From: Callaeas wilsoni
Taxonomy: Eukaryota; Chordata; Aves; Passeriformes; Callaeidae
Reading direction: 5' to 3'
Length of the DNA stretch: 64,000 bases
Assembly (NCBI GenBank): GCA_013398955.1
Contig: VWPU01003071.1
Coordinates: forward strand, 1 to 64,000
Both the position numbers and the translations under genes were made by a program. Numbering within the stretch: position 1 is the first letter of the stretch; every line of letters begins with the position of its first letter. Below the pieces are notes generated by a model that made no database searches, was not told where the DNA came from, and worked only from the letters and a program-made list of their open reading frames with translations. This document shows, piece by piece, positions 1 through 11,700 of the stretch.

Positions 1-300
1 GGGCCGGTGTGGGCAGCGGCCGGAGCAGCGCCGGCGGTTCCCCCCGGCGGGGCCGTCCTGGGAGGCGGCGGCCGCCGGAGCCGGGGCAGCGCGCAGCGGC
101 GGTGGGGCTGCGGGCGAGGCCAGAGGAGGGGTGCGATCCCACCGTACCACTCACCCCGAGCACCGTGCTGGTGCTGCCGGCCCGGCCTGAGAGTGCTCGC
201 TGTGAGGCTGGGCAGAGGACTGCTTTGGCCGAGCTGCCCATCACCGCCCGGCGGAGTCACGGCCAGCCCCGGCGGCGACGCCGGGGTTACGAAGATGCTT
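1..300. promoter_or_regulatory. CpG island, right-hand part (truncated by the window edge)
   Basis: The first 300 bases are very GC-rich and dense in CpG, while everything after about position 310 is AT-rich and CpG-poor. That step is typical of a vertebrate promoter island with a first exon. GC content rises towards base 1, so the island continues outside the window. No TATA box is evident. The direction of transcription is not settled. A minus-strand ATG frame ends at a strong splice donor (155-241), and a weaker exon-like segment lies on the plus strand at 621-831, so the promoter could be bidirectional. The island itself is seen directly; its promoter role is inferred from what such islands usually do. 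Confidence 0.8.
155..241 (-). CDS. Candidate first coding exon (minus strand), unidentified gene running left
   Basis: On the minus strand an ATG at 241-239 has a purine at -3 and G at +4, a strong Kozak context. The frame stays open for 29 codons and ends exactly at a consensus donor GTGAGT (154-149) in phase 0. The peptide starts MGSSAKAVLCPASQ and is rich in Ala, Ser, Gly and Arg with no acidic residue, which would suit a mitochondrial presequence, but that is only a guess. It lies inside the CpG island, as expected for a first exon. The remaining exons would lie at or beyond the left edge. I do not recognise the protein. A short GC-rich frame next to a donor can also arise by chance. Confidence 0.25.
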
Positions 301-3300
301 CCATTCATTCTTATGGCTGCAAAACCAGTTTAAACAGGTGGCACAGAGTCAGTCGTTTCGTTCTGATAGCCCCTGTTGTATAGTATTCTGTATTTTTTTT
401 TTTTTTAATTTTACTGCTAGCTTGCAGTTTGGGATTATCTAATCAGGGTCAGGCAGTAGATATATACTTGTCTCAGTCATGTTGCTTTATTCATGAATGT
501 CATAATTACTTGTGACTCTTTATTGAACTTCAGCTAAAATTAACTGATCAATCATCCCTTTTGGAGGGAAAACTTGTAGAGATGTGAATCAAGACGTTGG
601 CTCACATCTCCCAGCCTCAGCATGAACGCCTTAGCAGTCGAAGGCTTTGCACACTGGAAAATGGTCCTTTCAAGTGTGTTTCCAACCAGATGGCCAGGCA
701 TGCTATGTTAGCACAGTGTCCGGTGTTGTAGTGCACAGAGGGATGAGCGTAATCCGAATGCAGCGGAATAGCCATGGTGCAGCCATCATGATAACCTCAG
801 AAGGAAAAATACCACAAACTCTTCTTAGACCTGTAAGCTCTTGTTAATTTACAGCTGTATTGCCAGCAGGTATGTGATATACAAGCCTTTGAAAGAAACT
901 GAGACAGTTCACATATTCTTGCAAAGCAAAATTACAGAGCTGTTCCTTTGTGTTAGTAGGACTGTTGGACATTTCCTGAAATCATCTTGGTAAAATGTGA
1001 AAGAATGCTTCTAGAGATGACAAAAGCCCTAGGAAAAAGAAAGAAGTAGACTTAAATAAGGTTCAGTAAATATCTGATGTAAAAATCAACTTAATTTCAA
1101 GAGGTAAATATGAGCAGTTTCAGTGTGTCTTTAATTATCTAACATATTTTAGCTAACTGTGTATAAGTTACAGAAGTAATATCTATTTTCCTATCCATTC
1201 ACACATACTTATTATAACACATTAAACGGGGAAGAAAACTTGTAGAACTTGGCCATATTTGTATGATAAACTGTTACAGGTAAAGAAAGACATGTATAAC
1301 TTTAAGAATCTAAGTTATAGTCCCTTTGAGCCCTCTTGTTCAGTATGTTTTAGACCAGGCTCTGCAAACACTCCTAGATACAACTTTGATAGCACAACTA
1401 ACCTGATTATTTATAGGAATATTAATCACAGCAACAACCCTCTCAAAACTGGGTGATGAATTAAAGGACATTAAAAGCGCTATTTTCGCATACTACAGTC
1501 TCTTTCTTTTTCTTACTTTCTATGTACTTGGCCTATGAATGCACTCTTTACTTGGACTGTACATTTTTAGAGGAAAGATTGGACTGGATTTGATTTTCTG
1601 TTTACAATAGCACCTAAGAGGAACAAGTCAATCATTGTTGCAACATTGTATCAAGACAGGCAAACATTGAGGCAAGTGATACAATGTACACTAGGTTGGG
1701 CCAACACTAGTTCTTTTCCCTCACACTTTCCGGTTGATGCCGTTCAAGCAGTCAGAACTCTCTCGGGACTTCAGCTCTTCCTGTGAAAATGCTTTAAATA
1801 ATTTTCTCCAGCAGATTAGTGAAAAAATTCATAAGGTTCACTGGGACATCAGTGGGAACAGGAATAGGCCCTTTAATATTATAGTTCAGTGAATATCCAC
1901 TTTACCTCTCAGGATTTAGCTGCTGTATTGGAGAGCTTCTTTGGGCCTTGCAGCTCTTACATGGTAACCACATCCTATTTTACAAACAAGACCATTTAGC
2001 CTAACCTCCTTCACATTGCCCACTCGGACCTTCCAGCCTCCGATGTCAGAAATCACTTCCCAGTGTTATACCCAGTCCAAAGTCCAGTATCTCGCACAGC
2101 TGGACAAGAAGCAGTCAGACCCAACTCGTGTGCAACATTGTTGTAGTCAACTATGACAGAGTCCAGCTGGGCCAGAGCCTGTTTTAAGTGTTCACAAGTT
2201 TCTTAGGCCCCAGCAGTGCCATGGAAAACCCCGCCATCAAATGAATCCACATGGCTTTGGTTTTCTGTGCCTGTCATTTCTTACTGACCTTGTTATGTAA
2301 GGCTGCCAGAAAATGAGAGAGAGGATCACTTGCTCATTTCTTGATTGATGTTCTACAGATACCATGTAAACAGCCACTGTTCCTAGTAGGTATCCGAGAC
2401 AATGGGGCTTGAAGTGTTGTCCTACATATCAGTGCAATCCCACAGACCATTAGTTAGTTTAGGTCAGACTTGCTGGGTTTTTTGGCTCAAGATAATCAAA
2501 ATAACTTCACAGATGACTGCAGGGTGGAGTTATCGCGGTGTTTATGAGCCTTCTTGGTTGGTTTTTGGTGGCATTGTTTGTTTGTTTTTATGGGGTAATG
2601 TATCACCAGTGTTACCTTGAAGAACAAATGACTGTAGTCCCACACGAGCCAGAATGAGTAAAAGCCCACCCAATTATAATGTATTCTAAGATTTGTTGGA
2701 ATAATCAAGAGCAGTGGGTAGGTAATGAAGTGAAAGGTCCACACATGGTGTTTCTCATTTGTTTGTACATGACCCCCAAAACTGTTCCTGGTTGTGTCCA
2801 GAGAAGGCTGCAGGGGATTTGTACACCGTAGTAATTATTGCAGTACTCAGTATATATGAGAAATGGACCACCAGAAGTGACCTCAAGATCCCTGCTTGGC
2901 CTCTTAATGGCACTGAAGCTTTTGAAAGTCAGTCAATCCAGACTTTGAAGTCTAAGAAGCATGCTTAGCTTTCCTGAGAACTTCTTAATGGTGCTTAGTC
3001 ACTCACACTGCAGTCAGGATCGACTGAGCCCTAGCCAAACATTTCTTCGCCATAAATAGAAAGAAGCTTGGAAACATTTCTGGTCTAATCTTATTCAGGT
3101 TGTTCTACTCAAATGTATTGGACAGGGCAGTGTAACCACAGCTCCAAGTAAGTTTTGGAATATTTCCTGCCTGCTGGGAAACTGCTCAAGTTTTCTAGAC
3201 TTAGAGCTGTTGCCAAACAAACATCTGTGATTTTTTTCCCACAATAATCTGCACTGGTGACAAATCCTAAGGAGGACTTCTAGCTGCAGGTGAGTTTTTT

Positions 3301-5335
3301 GATATTTCAGCAGCTTGGTTTGAATAAGCCATAAACGAGACAGAAACTAAGAGCATATGTCAATTAGCTGGTCAGATCCAGGAAAAAAACTATGCTAGTG
3401 CTTGTCATAACCACAGCTGGAGGTGAACTGTCTACTGTTTGTAAATTCACCCATTTCGGAAACATCCTGATTGACCATGCCTACACTGATACGGTGAGTT
3501 TCTGCATCTGGAAGCCTTTGTGCTCTTTGGCAGGCACACAGATCATGGGGCATCCATAATAAAAGACCTATGGAACAGCATGACTAGCGCTCGTGTATGG
3601 ATGCCATCAGGCTGTATGGACATACGTGACAGAGAGAGGGCATACACTGCTCCTGCAAAGTCTGCACCAACATTCCTGCACGTTCAGCGCGGGTCAGCAG
3701 ATATAATGACAGGTGCATACGTTGGCTGTTGAAGTATGAATTGGCAGGGCTCTGCAGCACTGATCTACGCAACCAGTACAGCAAATAACGTACAGGTGCC
3801 CACGAAGCTGCTGTGTGGAGCTATAGCATGGCAGAAGAAAGGCATGGCTGTCTTGGAAAAACTCAAGGACCAGTTCAGGAGCACTATGGGTCTCTGACTG
3901 CTGGCCACTACCAGTGCTATGCGACAAGAGGTGAACAGCTGCAATGCACAAGCGAGGGAGAGTACATAAGGCAAAGGGGAGGAACGACAGCAGCACTGCA
4001 TGATGGAAACGTGAGACTCGAGAAAGACGTTGTGCAGCGTTCTCCTCATTATCTCATGTGCTTCTTTGCTCCTTTGTCCCACCACTGTCATCCTGGACCA
4101 GACAAAGGCAGTGTCAGGTATTATACTGTGCACTAGAATTCTGTGCATCTAATGAAAATATGTGTATTACTTATTATCTTTTGGCCAGTTTAGATATTAT
4201 TCTCACTTAATGACACACAGACCATTCAAAAAAGGTTGTACTTAAGCATCTGTCTTTTTTCATTAAACTGAAGCTGTTGAAATAAAGGAAATATTTAAGA
4301 AGGATGCTAACACTACATTTTTTTGTTTTCAAATTTACATTCATTATTTTCAGCCATGTTTTTAGATCCTAAGACTAGATCATTCTAGCAGCATAAACTG
4401 ACTGATTTGGCTCCAAGCTATCCTTTCCTTTTATCACTATCTGAAGCAATAATTTATTTTTCTGCTTTTCCAAATTTTCTTTGGCCAGTGCAGGCACTTA
4501 TTTCATTCTTATGTTATACTAAAAATGCACAGTTCACTTTGGTTCATGTAGTCTGTTGATTTTTTTCTGCTTTCTGTGTCACATTTTACTTGTGTTAAGA
4601 ATAAAGGTGTTTCAACCCAAACTCTGCTCTCCTACCTCATGCTTTTGCTTACAACAGCTTCCTCTGTTGTCCTGTGCCCTTCAAGTTATTCTTTTGTGCA
4701 ACCAAAACAGTTTTGGTGGCAGTATTTATTCTTTTTCATGATTTCGTGATTTCCTAGGGTTTAGTGCATAAACAGTCCTAGGAGCAGGGTTCACAATTTA
4801 GGATACTGCCCTTCCAAGCAGATACTCTGTAAGCTGCAGAGACCTTCTCCTTCTGTCACCTACTTTCTTTCAAGAAAAAAACCCCAATATGTAAAAGAGA
4901 GGATAGACTCTCTACCAAGACATTCTTCTACAAGTTGTGTCTACTCATTGGGTGGAAACTGAGGTGTCTGAATTAAATTTCTCATTTTCTTGTCACAAGC
5001 AAGCACCACCGAGTATGTGGCAGCCACAGAATGAGCAGTTTTGAAGCGCAGTGTTGTACTTAGGCTCGTAAAACTCACATCTGTTGTACTTTGGATATGA
5101 TCCTTTGTCATTTTATTCCATTCCTTACTAATTATGGTTTTTATGGATACTTTTTTATGTATGAGTTGATTTCATAATATTTTTCTCAAACCGAAGGGGT
5201 TTCAGTCTCTATGTTTTTAGGAAAATAATTACTTGAGTACTGTTAGTAGATGGTAAAGATTTACAGGAGGAGCGGGTAATACATATATTTAACATTTAAG
5301 TTTGCTTAATGTGTAGTAGCCCTTTAGGTTCTAAA
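300..5335. other. AT-rich unique sequence, no supportable gene
   Basis: Apart from the exon-like segment at 621-831, I see no gene here. There is a 14-base T run at 393-406 and an 11-bp inverted repeat (1643-1653 and 1677-1687, loop 23). A block of higher GC lies at about 3,390-4,140, with overlapping frames of up to 127 codons on both strands; none is continuous enough or familiar enough to call. No CR1, LTR or tRNA signature was recognised. Confidence 0.6.
621..831 (+). CDS. Weak exon-like segment downstream of the CpG island
   Basis: A pyrimidine-containing acceptor (CATCTCCCAGCCTCAG) ends at 620, and a donor-like CCT/GTAAGC follows at 832. An open frame runs from 632 through the donor. 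It has a protein-like mix of residues (WSFQVCFQPDGQ near its start). An upstream in-frame TAG at 629-631 means this frame could be used only with an internal start or a later acceptor. The other frame begins with an ATG at 622 just after the acceptor but stops after 29 codons. This could be an untranslated or short second exon of a plus-strand transcript from the island, or chance. No product is recognised. Confidence 0.13.
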
Positions 5336-5439
5336 GCAAAATTACAAATAATGATAGTAAGGAATTTCTAATTTTAACATGATCTATGCAAAATGACAAA
5401 TAATGATACTGAGGAATTTCTAATTTTAACATGATTATG
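5336..5439. repeat. Two-copy 52-bp tandem duplication
   Basis: The unit beginning GCAAAATTACAAATAATGAT at 5336 is repeated at 5388 as GCAAAATGACAAATAATGAT, so the period is 52 bp. The copies differ at only a few positions, and the second is slightly shortened at its end. This looks like a simple local duplication, probably by replication slippage, rather than a transposon. Confidence 0.85.
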
Positions 5440-5660
5440 CAATCACTTCAACACATAATTAACCTGATGTTTCCTTCACCTCAATCTGGGCACCTTCTTA
5501 ACAGTATGTGTAAGATTAAGCTACGTCCTGAGAAGACACGGTTTACTCCACTGACAGAAGGACGTGCTCGTTACCGGTACATACCTTGCATCATTACTTG
5601 CCTTTTATTGTACTGCTTCTGTAGTTCCAACTATTCTGATGGGTGTTTGAGACGTATTAG

Positions 5661-5836
5661 AGCAGAATCATATTAGCACAGAATAGCTGAGGCGAGAAGG
5701 GATCTGTGGTGCTCATCTGGTCCACTGGCCCACTCAAGTCGTAAATTGGATCCAGCTTCAGGGTTGGAGCATGTTGCTCATGGCCATGTCTAATTCTTGC
5801 ATACCTCCCAAGATGGAGATTCTGTAACCTCTGTTT
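5661..5836 (-). mobile_element. CR1 LINE 3' end fragment (minus strand)
   Basis: Read on the minus strand, this is the terminal part of an avian CR1 element. It starts on the plus strand with degenerate octamers (AGCAGAAT, CACAGAAT). It then follows the CR1 tail order: the AGAAGGGATCT segment, CATCTGGTCCA, the block matching 'catgtcc', and AAGATGGAGATTCTGTAACCTC. CR1 copies are usually truncated at the 5' end, and this one keeps only about 170 bp. The divergence suggests an old insertion. It has no coding capacity. Confidence 0.8.
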
Positions 5837-8222
5837 TTTTGCTTTATTACAAAATAAAATTACAATTTCACATCTCATGTGCTGCATTTCTATTTTCTCG
5901 GTTTTACATTAATAGTAGGCCTAAATCAGTATTAAAACCTCAGACATTCAATGCTAGTCAGAACAGATTTTTGATAACTTAAGGCTATTATCCATATGGA
6001 AAAATATGGGCCAATACTTTACTGAATAATGAATATTTTTTCATGTGGATTTATCATACACATTTTATAGTTTTCAGTCAAGTATAATACAAATGCTTCT
6101 TATTACAGTGCTCCTTTATGTCCTGTGTGAAGTAAATATGAAATACAATCTGTCTCCATTAAAAGACAGCAAAATATTAGAAGTGAAATCAACAAAAGCT
6201 TTATAAAATAGCCAAATTAGAATGAAGTATGAGTGTCTGCCAAGTGAGGAAGGTTCTTTTTGTACTAAATGAATTAAAGCTAAAATATAATGGACAAAAC
6301 TAATTTATCCATTCTGAAAACAGAATTATAGTGGTGCAGTGTCTTTCAAATATAGTGATCTGTTTATATGCAGTATTTTGTGTGAAATATAGCATTTCAG
6401 ACAGGGTCTTTCATCAGCAAGTCATTTAAAGTGATGGTCCGCTACAAAAAAAAAATTACTTTTTTTACTGTCATTCTAATTACAGTGCATTAGTTGGAAG
6501 GTCTGTTGTACAGTAGTTTAACAATTTACACAAGTACTCATTTAGACTACAGAAACATTAGGTCTTTGTTAAAAATGGCTACTATTTCACTGGTGTTTTT
6601 TCTTCTTGCTTTAAATTAAAAGCAGTGAATTACATAAACCACAAGGCTAAGCACACAAGCAAGCAGACAATCCCTTTAAAGATGTTAAAACTAAAAGATG
6701 CAAAATGCATCAATGCTTCATTTAATTTTAGGCTTTTGGTTTTTTAACACAGTTATTTTCATCCATGTTACCATTTTTCTGTGAATGTAAATCCTTCTTC
6801 GGTATAATAACTACAGATATATATTTAAATTTTATTATTAGTGCTGTCCTGTGAGAAGATTTCAGATATCAAGACAATTAAAATATTAACCATAAAAGTA
6901 TGAGCATTCTAACATGCATTCTAGCATGCTCTTAACTTCACATACCTCTTTCTGCATCTTCCCCCCTCCCTCCCAAGGAGTGAGACAGGATGTGAAATGC
7001 AAGGACAGCTGAGACATTTCAAAGAAAATGCTGGTGTGCTCCAATTTAAGAACAACATAATAATCTGAAATTAACAAGGTAAATAATTTTTTCTGAGAAA
7101 GTAACTGGGTAAAAAGGCAAATGGATAGGAGAAACCTAGAGTATGCAGGATAGATTCCAGTTTATTAAATTCAATGTTCCTGACAACTCTTATTTCTCCC
7201 ATTCTTGAAATTGTTTTAGGGTCTGTCCCAAGACACTAGTCAGTGAGCTTCTTGAGTTGGCTTTAGGTCCAACTGGTGACTTAGTCTAAGACTTTTTGAA
7301 GTCCTGATTGAGGCAATTGAACTCTGACATGTAGTAGGTGATTGAATTAAAGTCTAGAGGAAATTGTAAGCTTTAACTAGACCAGCTCAGCAAGCACTAT
7401 AGTGCATGGTGTTGTCATGACCAAAATTCAGACCTATTGTTGAGATTGGGTTCAGCAATTTGTATTATCATGGTTTTCAGCTTTACTTCAGGCAAGGTGT
7501 ATAAGAAGTTATTAATATCTGCTCCTTCAAATCTCCCTGTGAGTCAGCATCCCTTCTGTAGCACTCCAGTTAAAACTGGTTCCAGTGTCAATTAGGAATA
7601 GCCAACATTTATTAATTCTACCTGTATTTTACAGTCCATTACCATGTAGATGCTCAGTTTGAAAAGATGTTTCCTGAGTAACAGAGGAATAAAAACTTGG
7701 CCCAGAGGCACCCCCTCCTGAGGTAAGACAGACAGGTTAATGGGAAAAAAGAGATTGCCTTAATTTTAGCAACTGGAAATTGAGATACACACACAAGGCG
7801 AGCTGTGCTGGTTTAGTTGTGCAAGCCTGTGGTACAGTTTGTACTGCTGCTTGCAGCTGTGCCTAAATTACCATCTGCACTAGGAGCCGTTTAATTTGCA
7901 TTGGATTTGCATCTCTCCCCTTACAGGGAGAGCAAGTGACTTCCCTGGAACCATGTTGAGGTGTGTCTGGAGGAATCACAGAGGCTGCTGGCACAGCCTG
8001 AGGTTACCCGCAGCTCTGCCTCCCAGCTAGGGAGTGGAGATCCATTTTCCTTCTCCATGGCCAGCCCCACTATCTCAGTCCTTCTCCTCAGCACAGAGCT
8101 CATTGCGGAGCCTGAGTGGCCCTTACTTACATTCTGAAGGTTTTAAGGCAAAAATGGTAGCTAAGGTTTTGAAAAACTCTCCATCCTAGCTAATACCCCT
8201 CTCCATTCCCCATCCCTGTAAG
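5837..8222. other. AT-rich unique sequence, no supportable gene
   Basis: I see no gene, exon or recognised repeat. The stretch is interrupted by poly-A and poly-T runs (for example near 6,446). A short purine/pyrimidine-biased tract lies near 6,960. Small frames on both strands show neither splice sites nor codon bias that would support them. Confidence 0.55.
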
Positions 8223-8353
8223 CATTCAAGGCCAAGTTGGTCAGGGCTTTGAGCAACCTGGTGCAGTGGATGGTGTCTGTCCCTGACAGACGGGTTGAAG
8301 CTACATGATCTTTGAATTCCCTTCCAGCCCGAGCCATTCAATGTTTTTCTGTG
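8223..8353 (+). mobile_element. CR1 LINE 3' end fragment (plus strand)
   Basis: The block follows the avian CR1 tail in order: CATTCAAGGCCAAGTTGG, a GGGCTTTGAGCAACCTGGT segment, GGTGTCTGTCCCTG, GGGTTGAAGCTACATGATC, CCCTTCCAGCCC and a degenerate terminal CCATTCAATG. Only the last roughly 130 bp are present, as expected for a 5'-truncated copy. It is non-coding. Confidence 0.88.
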
Positions 8354-8429
8354 GTAATAAATATTGACCTGCTCTAACTCTGGGCCATGAAGGTTTCATT
8401 CATTAATACTCAGTCAGGGCACTGTGTGA

Positions 8430-8795
8430 GGGCTGGTGGCTCTCTGGGTCATCAGTGACTACTTATGGGAGTCCACTGGAACAGCCTGGAAGCCAGGGCG
8501 TGAGACACCCACCAGCCAGGAGCGGGCAGCCATGAGGCCCTGGGGCAGACCCAAACCTGGGCACCAGGAACCTCCATGGGGATGTGCCAGGGCTGGGCTG
8601 GGACATGGGCCTGTGGCTGGGCAGGGCCATGGCGAGCTGGAGAATGGGCTTGCTGCAGCATTTCTGGGGCAGGAGCTGATGACTCCAGGTGCTGACATGG
8701 AGTCCTGTGCCATGGGGAGCCCTGGGGGCTGGCACGGACAGTCAAGGCTGGGAGTGCCCCCAGGGCTCTGGCATTTATGCCTCCATCTAGAGTAG
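8430..8795. other. GC-rich patch with G-quadruplex motif
   Basis: This 370-bp block is far richer in G+C than its surroundings but has few CpGs, so it is not a classical CpG island. Six GGG tracts lie on the plus strand. Four of them (8590, 8595, 8600 and 8607) fit the G3N1-7 quadruplex pattern within 20 bases, with further tracts at 8619 and 8624. Frames of 90-119 codons are open on both strands at once, which is what stop-poor GC-rich DNA gives by chance, and I do not call a gene. It follows a CR1 tail closely and could be part of an unrecognised repeat. Confidence 0.5.
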
Positions 8796-11700
8796 CAATT
8801 CATATCTGAAGAGCAGTCTTAAGTTGTGTCCCATGGAAATGTTTTTCTATGTCATGAATATTATTGTCTAGAAGTCCAGCAAATGCAAAGTTTTTCAAAG
8901 ACGAAGGTGTATCCCATTACTAACCATTACATCAAATGTCAGTGAGTTATTTTCTTGCTGTATATTTATATTTTGCTGATATATTCTCCACATATCAGCT
9001 GATATATTCATGTCTTCTGCCTTCCTCCTGGATATGCCACTCAGGTTTGGAGGCACTCCTGGGCACACTGAATTTCAGGAATCCCCTAGAGCCACCACAT
9101 ACCAGAAGCCACCACATGCTTAGAAGATTCATGAAGCTGCTCTATTTTTCAATAAGTGCTTTGAAATACTTTTGTGTGTCTTGCTCATCCCATAGTAAAC
9201 ATAATTTTTTTAGAATCAAGAACTTAGGCCACTGAATAGTATTTTTAAAGAATTATTCCTGTTTAAGCTTAAATTTAGTATATATCTAACAGATGGATTC
9301 TTAATGCCGGTGACTTTGGAGCTTTCAGGTGTTGATGGATGTATTGAAAAGGTGTCTTCCCAGAAAAAAAAGCATGTTAGGGTTTTATCATAATGCAACG
9401 TTGCCTTAAACCCCCATGTATATGAAACTCCTCACATAATGCCGAGGAGTAATGCTTTGTTCCTTACACCTTTTGAAAGCATGGTATCTGAGCTGAGTAA
9501 ACAATGAAGTGAAATAAGAAATTTATCTCCCTATTATGGTCTGCGTAGGTTCTTATTACTGCTATCCAGTTCTGCATTCAGCACTGTAACTCTCCTGTGT
9601 CATATGCAGCTTGTTTTCTCTCAGTCTCTACAGAGAATTATGTGAGCAGTATAATTCTTCCCTTCAGTAGTTTTCTTTGAGGTGGAGAGTCAGTTGCACA
9701 TATGCACTGCTGTATTTCTGTACAAGAGAAGGTATGATCAAAGAAATGCGCCTTACAATTCAAGCCGAAAATGATAATATTTGTGACAATACATATTTCA
9801 TGAAAACTGTAAATTTAATTCAGTGAAGAAATAGAACTTTGTTTAAACAACAAAGAAAAAGCTTTCATTAATGTGAAAGCAAAGAGAAATTTTTCTTCTG
9901 TGAACATACATAAAGTAAATACATAAATAGCAGTGTTGTTTAAACAGATTTTCCCCATAGAACTCTTGCTTCCCAAAACCCATAGGGCAGTTCAAGCAGT
10001 GAAATTTATGTCCAGTAGAAGTAAAACATTTTAAAGTTTTCTAGGTACAAATTTCGTGCTGAAAAAAACCCCCAAAATTAAACAAATTAAAAGAGCATAA
10101 ATAGGTGAAAGCAAGATTCTGCTTTGCTTTTCATATATTCTGAAAATGATCGTAATCTATCATTACCTAATATTTAGTTTCTAAAGTAATTATGAGCACT
10201 GTGTAGTGTTTGTGTAATAAATACACAACTTTAAACAGGATTTAGATGCTCCACTCTCTCCAGTCAGAACAAGACAGATATTTCTCTTGGATAATACAAA
10301 GTATGCAAGTGTGCTCTGGAGGTCAGTGACTTCCAGCTCCATTGGCTTAACAGAAAAACACATCTCAAAACTGCAGATCCTTTGGTGGGGTCTCTTCTTT
10401 CAGCCTCTTCCCGTTTGAATGGTGAGTGCTTCAGCTGACTTCAGCTGCACAGTATTACGTGAGTGAGAACTATGCCAAGGACTGTGTAACCCTACACTGC
10501 CTTATATTTTAATGCCTTTTTCACTTAGACTTGTTTCAGTCAACACTTGTTCCCCTCAACTGTTTCTTTTATTGCTCTAGTTTAGAAGTTCTATTCCTTT
10601 CATGTGACCTAAGGTAGTCTTAAAAAAGGGGGAAAAATGGGGGGAGTTGTGTCTTGCATTATGTATAATTATCACTTTTCTCATAGGTATGAATTTCTTT
10701 TCCTTCCCTACATAGAGTACAAATTGCAGCCAAAAAACCACGAAAAGAACCAAAAAAAACCCCCAAAAACAAAAACAAAACCACCAAAAAACCTAACAGA
10801 AATTAAAATAATGGATCTGAATTGATATACCTTATACACGGAAAACTTAAACATCACAGGAGATGGTTTTAAAAGAAAAGAAGAGCAGTGTTTCTTTCTG
10901 AAGTATCTTTGTACACATAAGAACTATTTTACATGTCTGAGGTTACTCTAAGAATATTTGCTTTCCTGACCTTATGCTGAGAACAGCCTCAAGGTGGAGA
11001 ATTTATCTTTAACAGAGAAAAACCTATCTACAAATAAAGTGAATAATCCCCCCAGCTTCACTGTCTGGAATAATTTAGTGAAGTGTAGGTTGTCAAAGAT
11101 AAAGGAAAACTTGGTTTGTTTTATTTAATCTGTAATGATGTCCATCTCATCAGCTATTATGTAAAAAAGAAGTAGTTGAGTAGACCAGTGCAAAATACAA
11201 AAAAAAAGAAAGTAAAGAAAATCCTCAGATATAAGCATATAATAAGCAATAGTAATGCTAAAAATATTTCAACATACGATTAGTATATGCATTTATGTAT
11301 ATTTATTAATGATCTTGAAAAGACATTTTTTGGCATCTAGGCAAGAGAGCTAGCCAGAAGACTTCACAAAACTAAAAATAGCCATTTGACCAGCAAAACA
11401 AAATGCTTGTAAATCAATATATACAGTGAGAAAATTTCAAATAAAAATATGAATATTTATTTTCATGTTTTAAATTACCAGCATCATGCCTGTAGAAAGC
11501 TCAGGGAGAAGCTACACTTGGTAATAGCAAATCAATGGAATATATATCTTAATTTCTGAAAAATACTAATGCATATTGGATTGACAGTGAACTTTATCAT
11601 TCTAAACATTATTCTGAAATGAAGATAGGTAAGGAGAGTCTGACTTGTTTAGGAGAATTGTAAGATATTGGAGAGTAAGTCTACATCATTGAGGAAAGAG

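Noticed and set aside
7..383. Plus-strand frames of 108 and 124 codons in the CpG island
   Set aside because: GC-rich, stop-poor DNA yields such Gly/Ala/Arg/Pro-rich frames in several registers; there is no plus-strand donor of quality and no recognisable domain.
8436..8803. Overlapping frames of 90-119 codons on both strands
   Set aside because: All arise from one stop-poor GC-rich patch; frames on both strands being open together argues for composition rather than coding.
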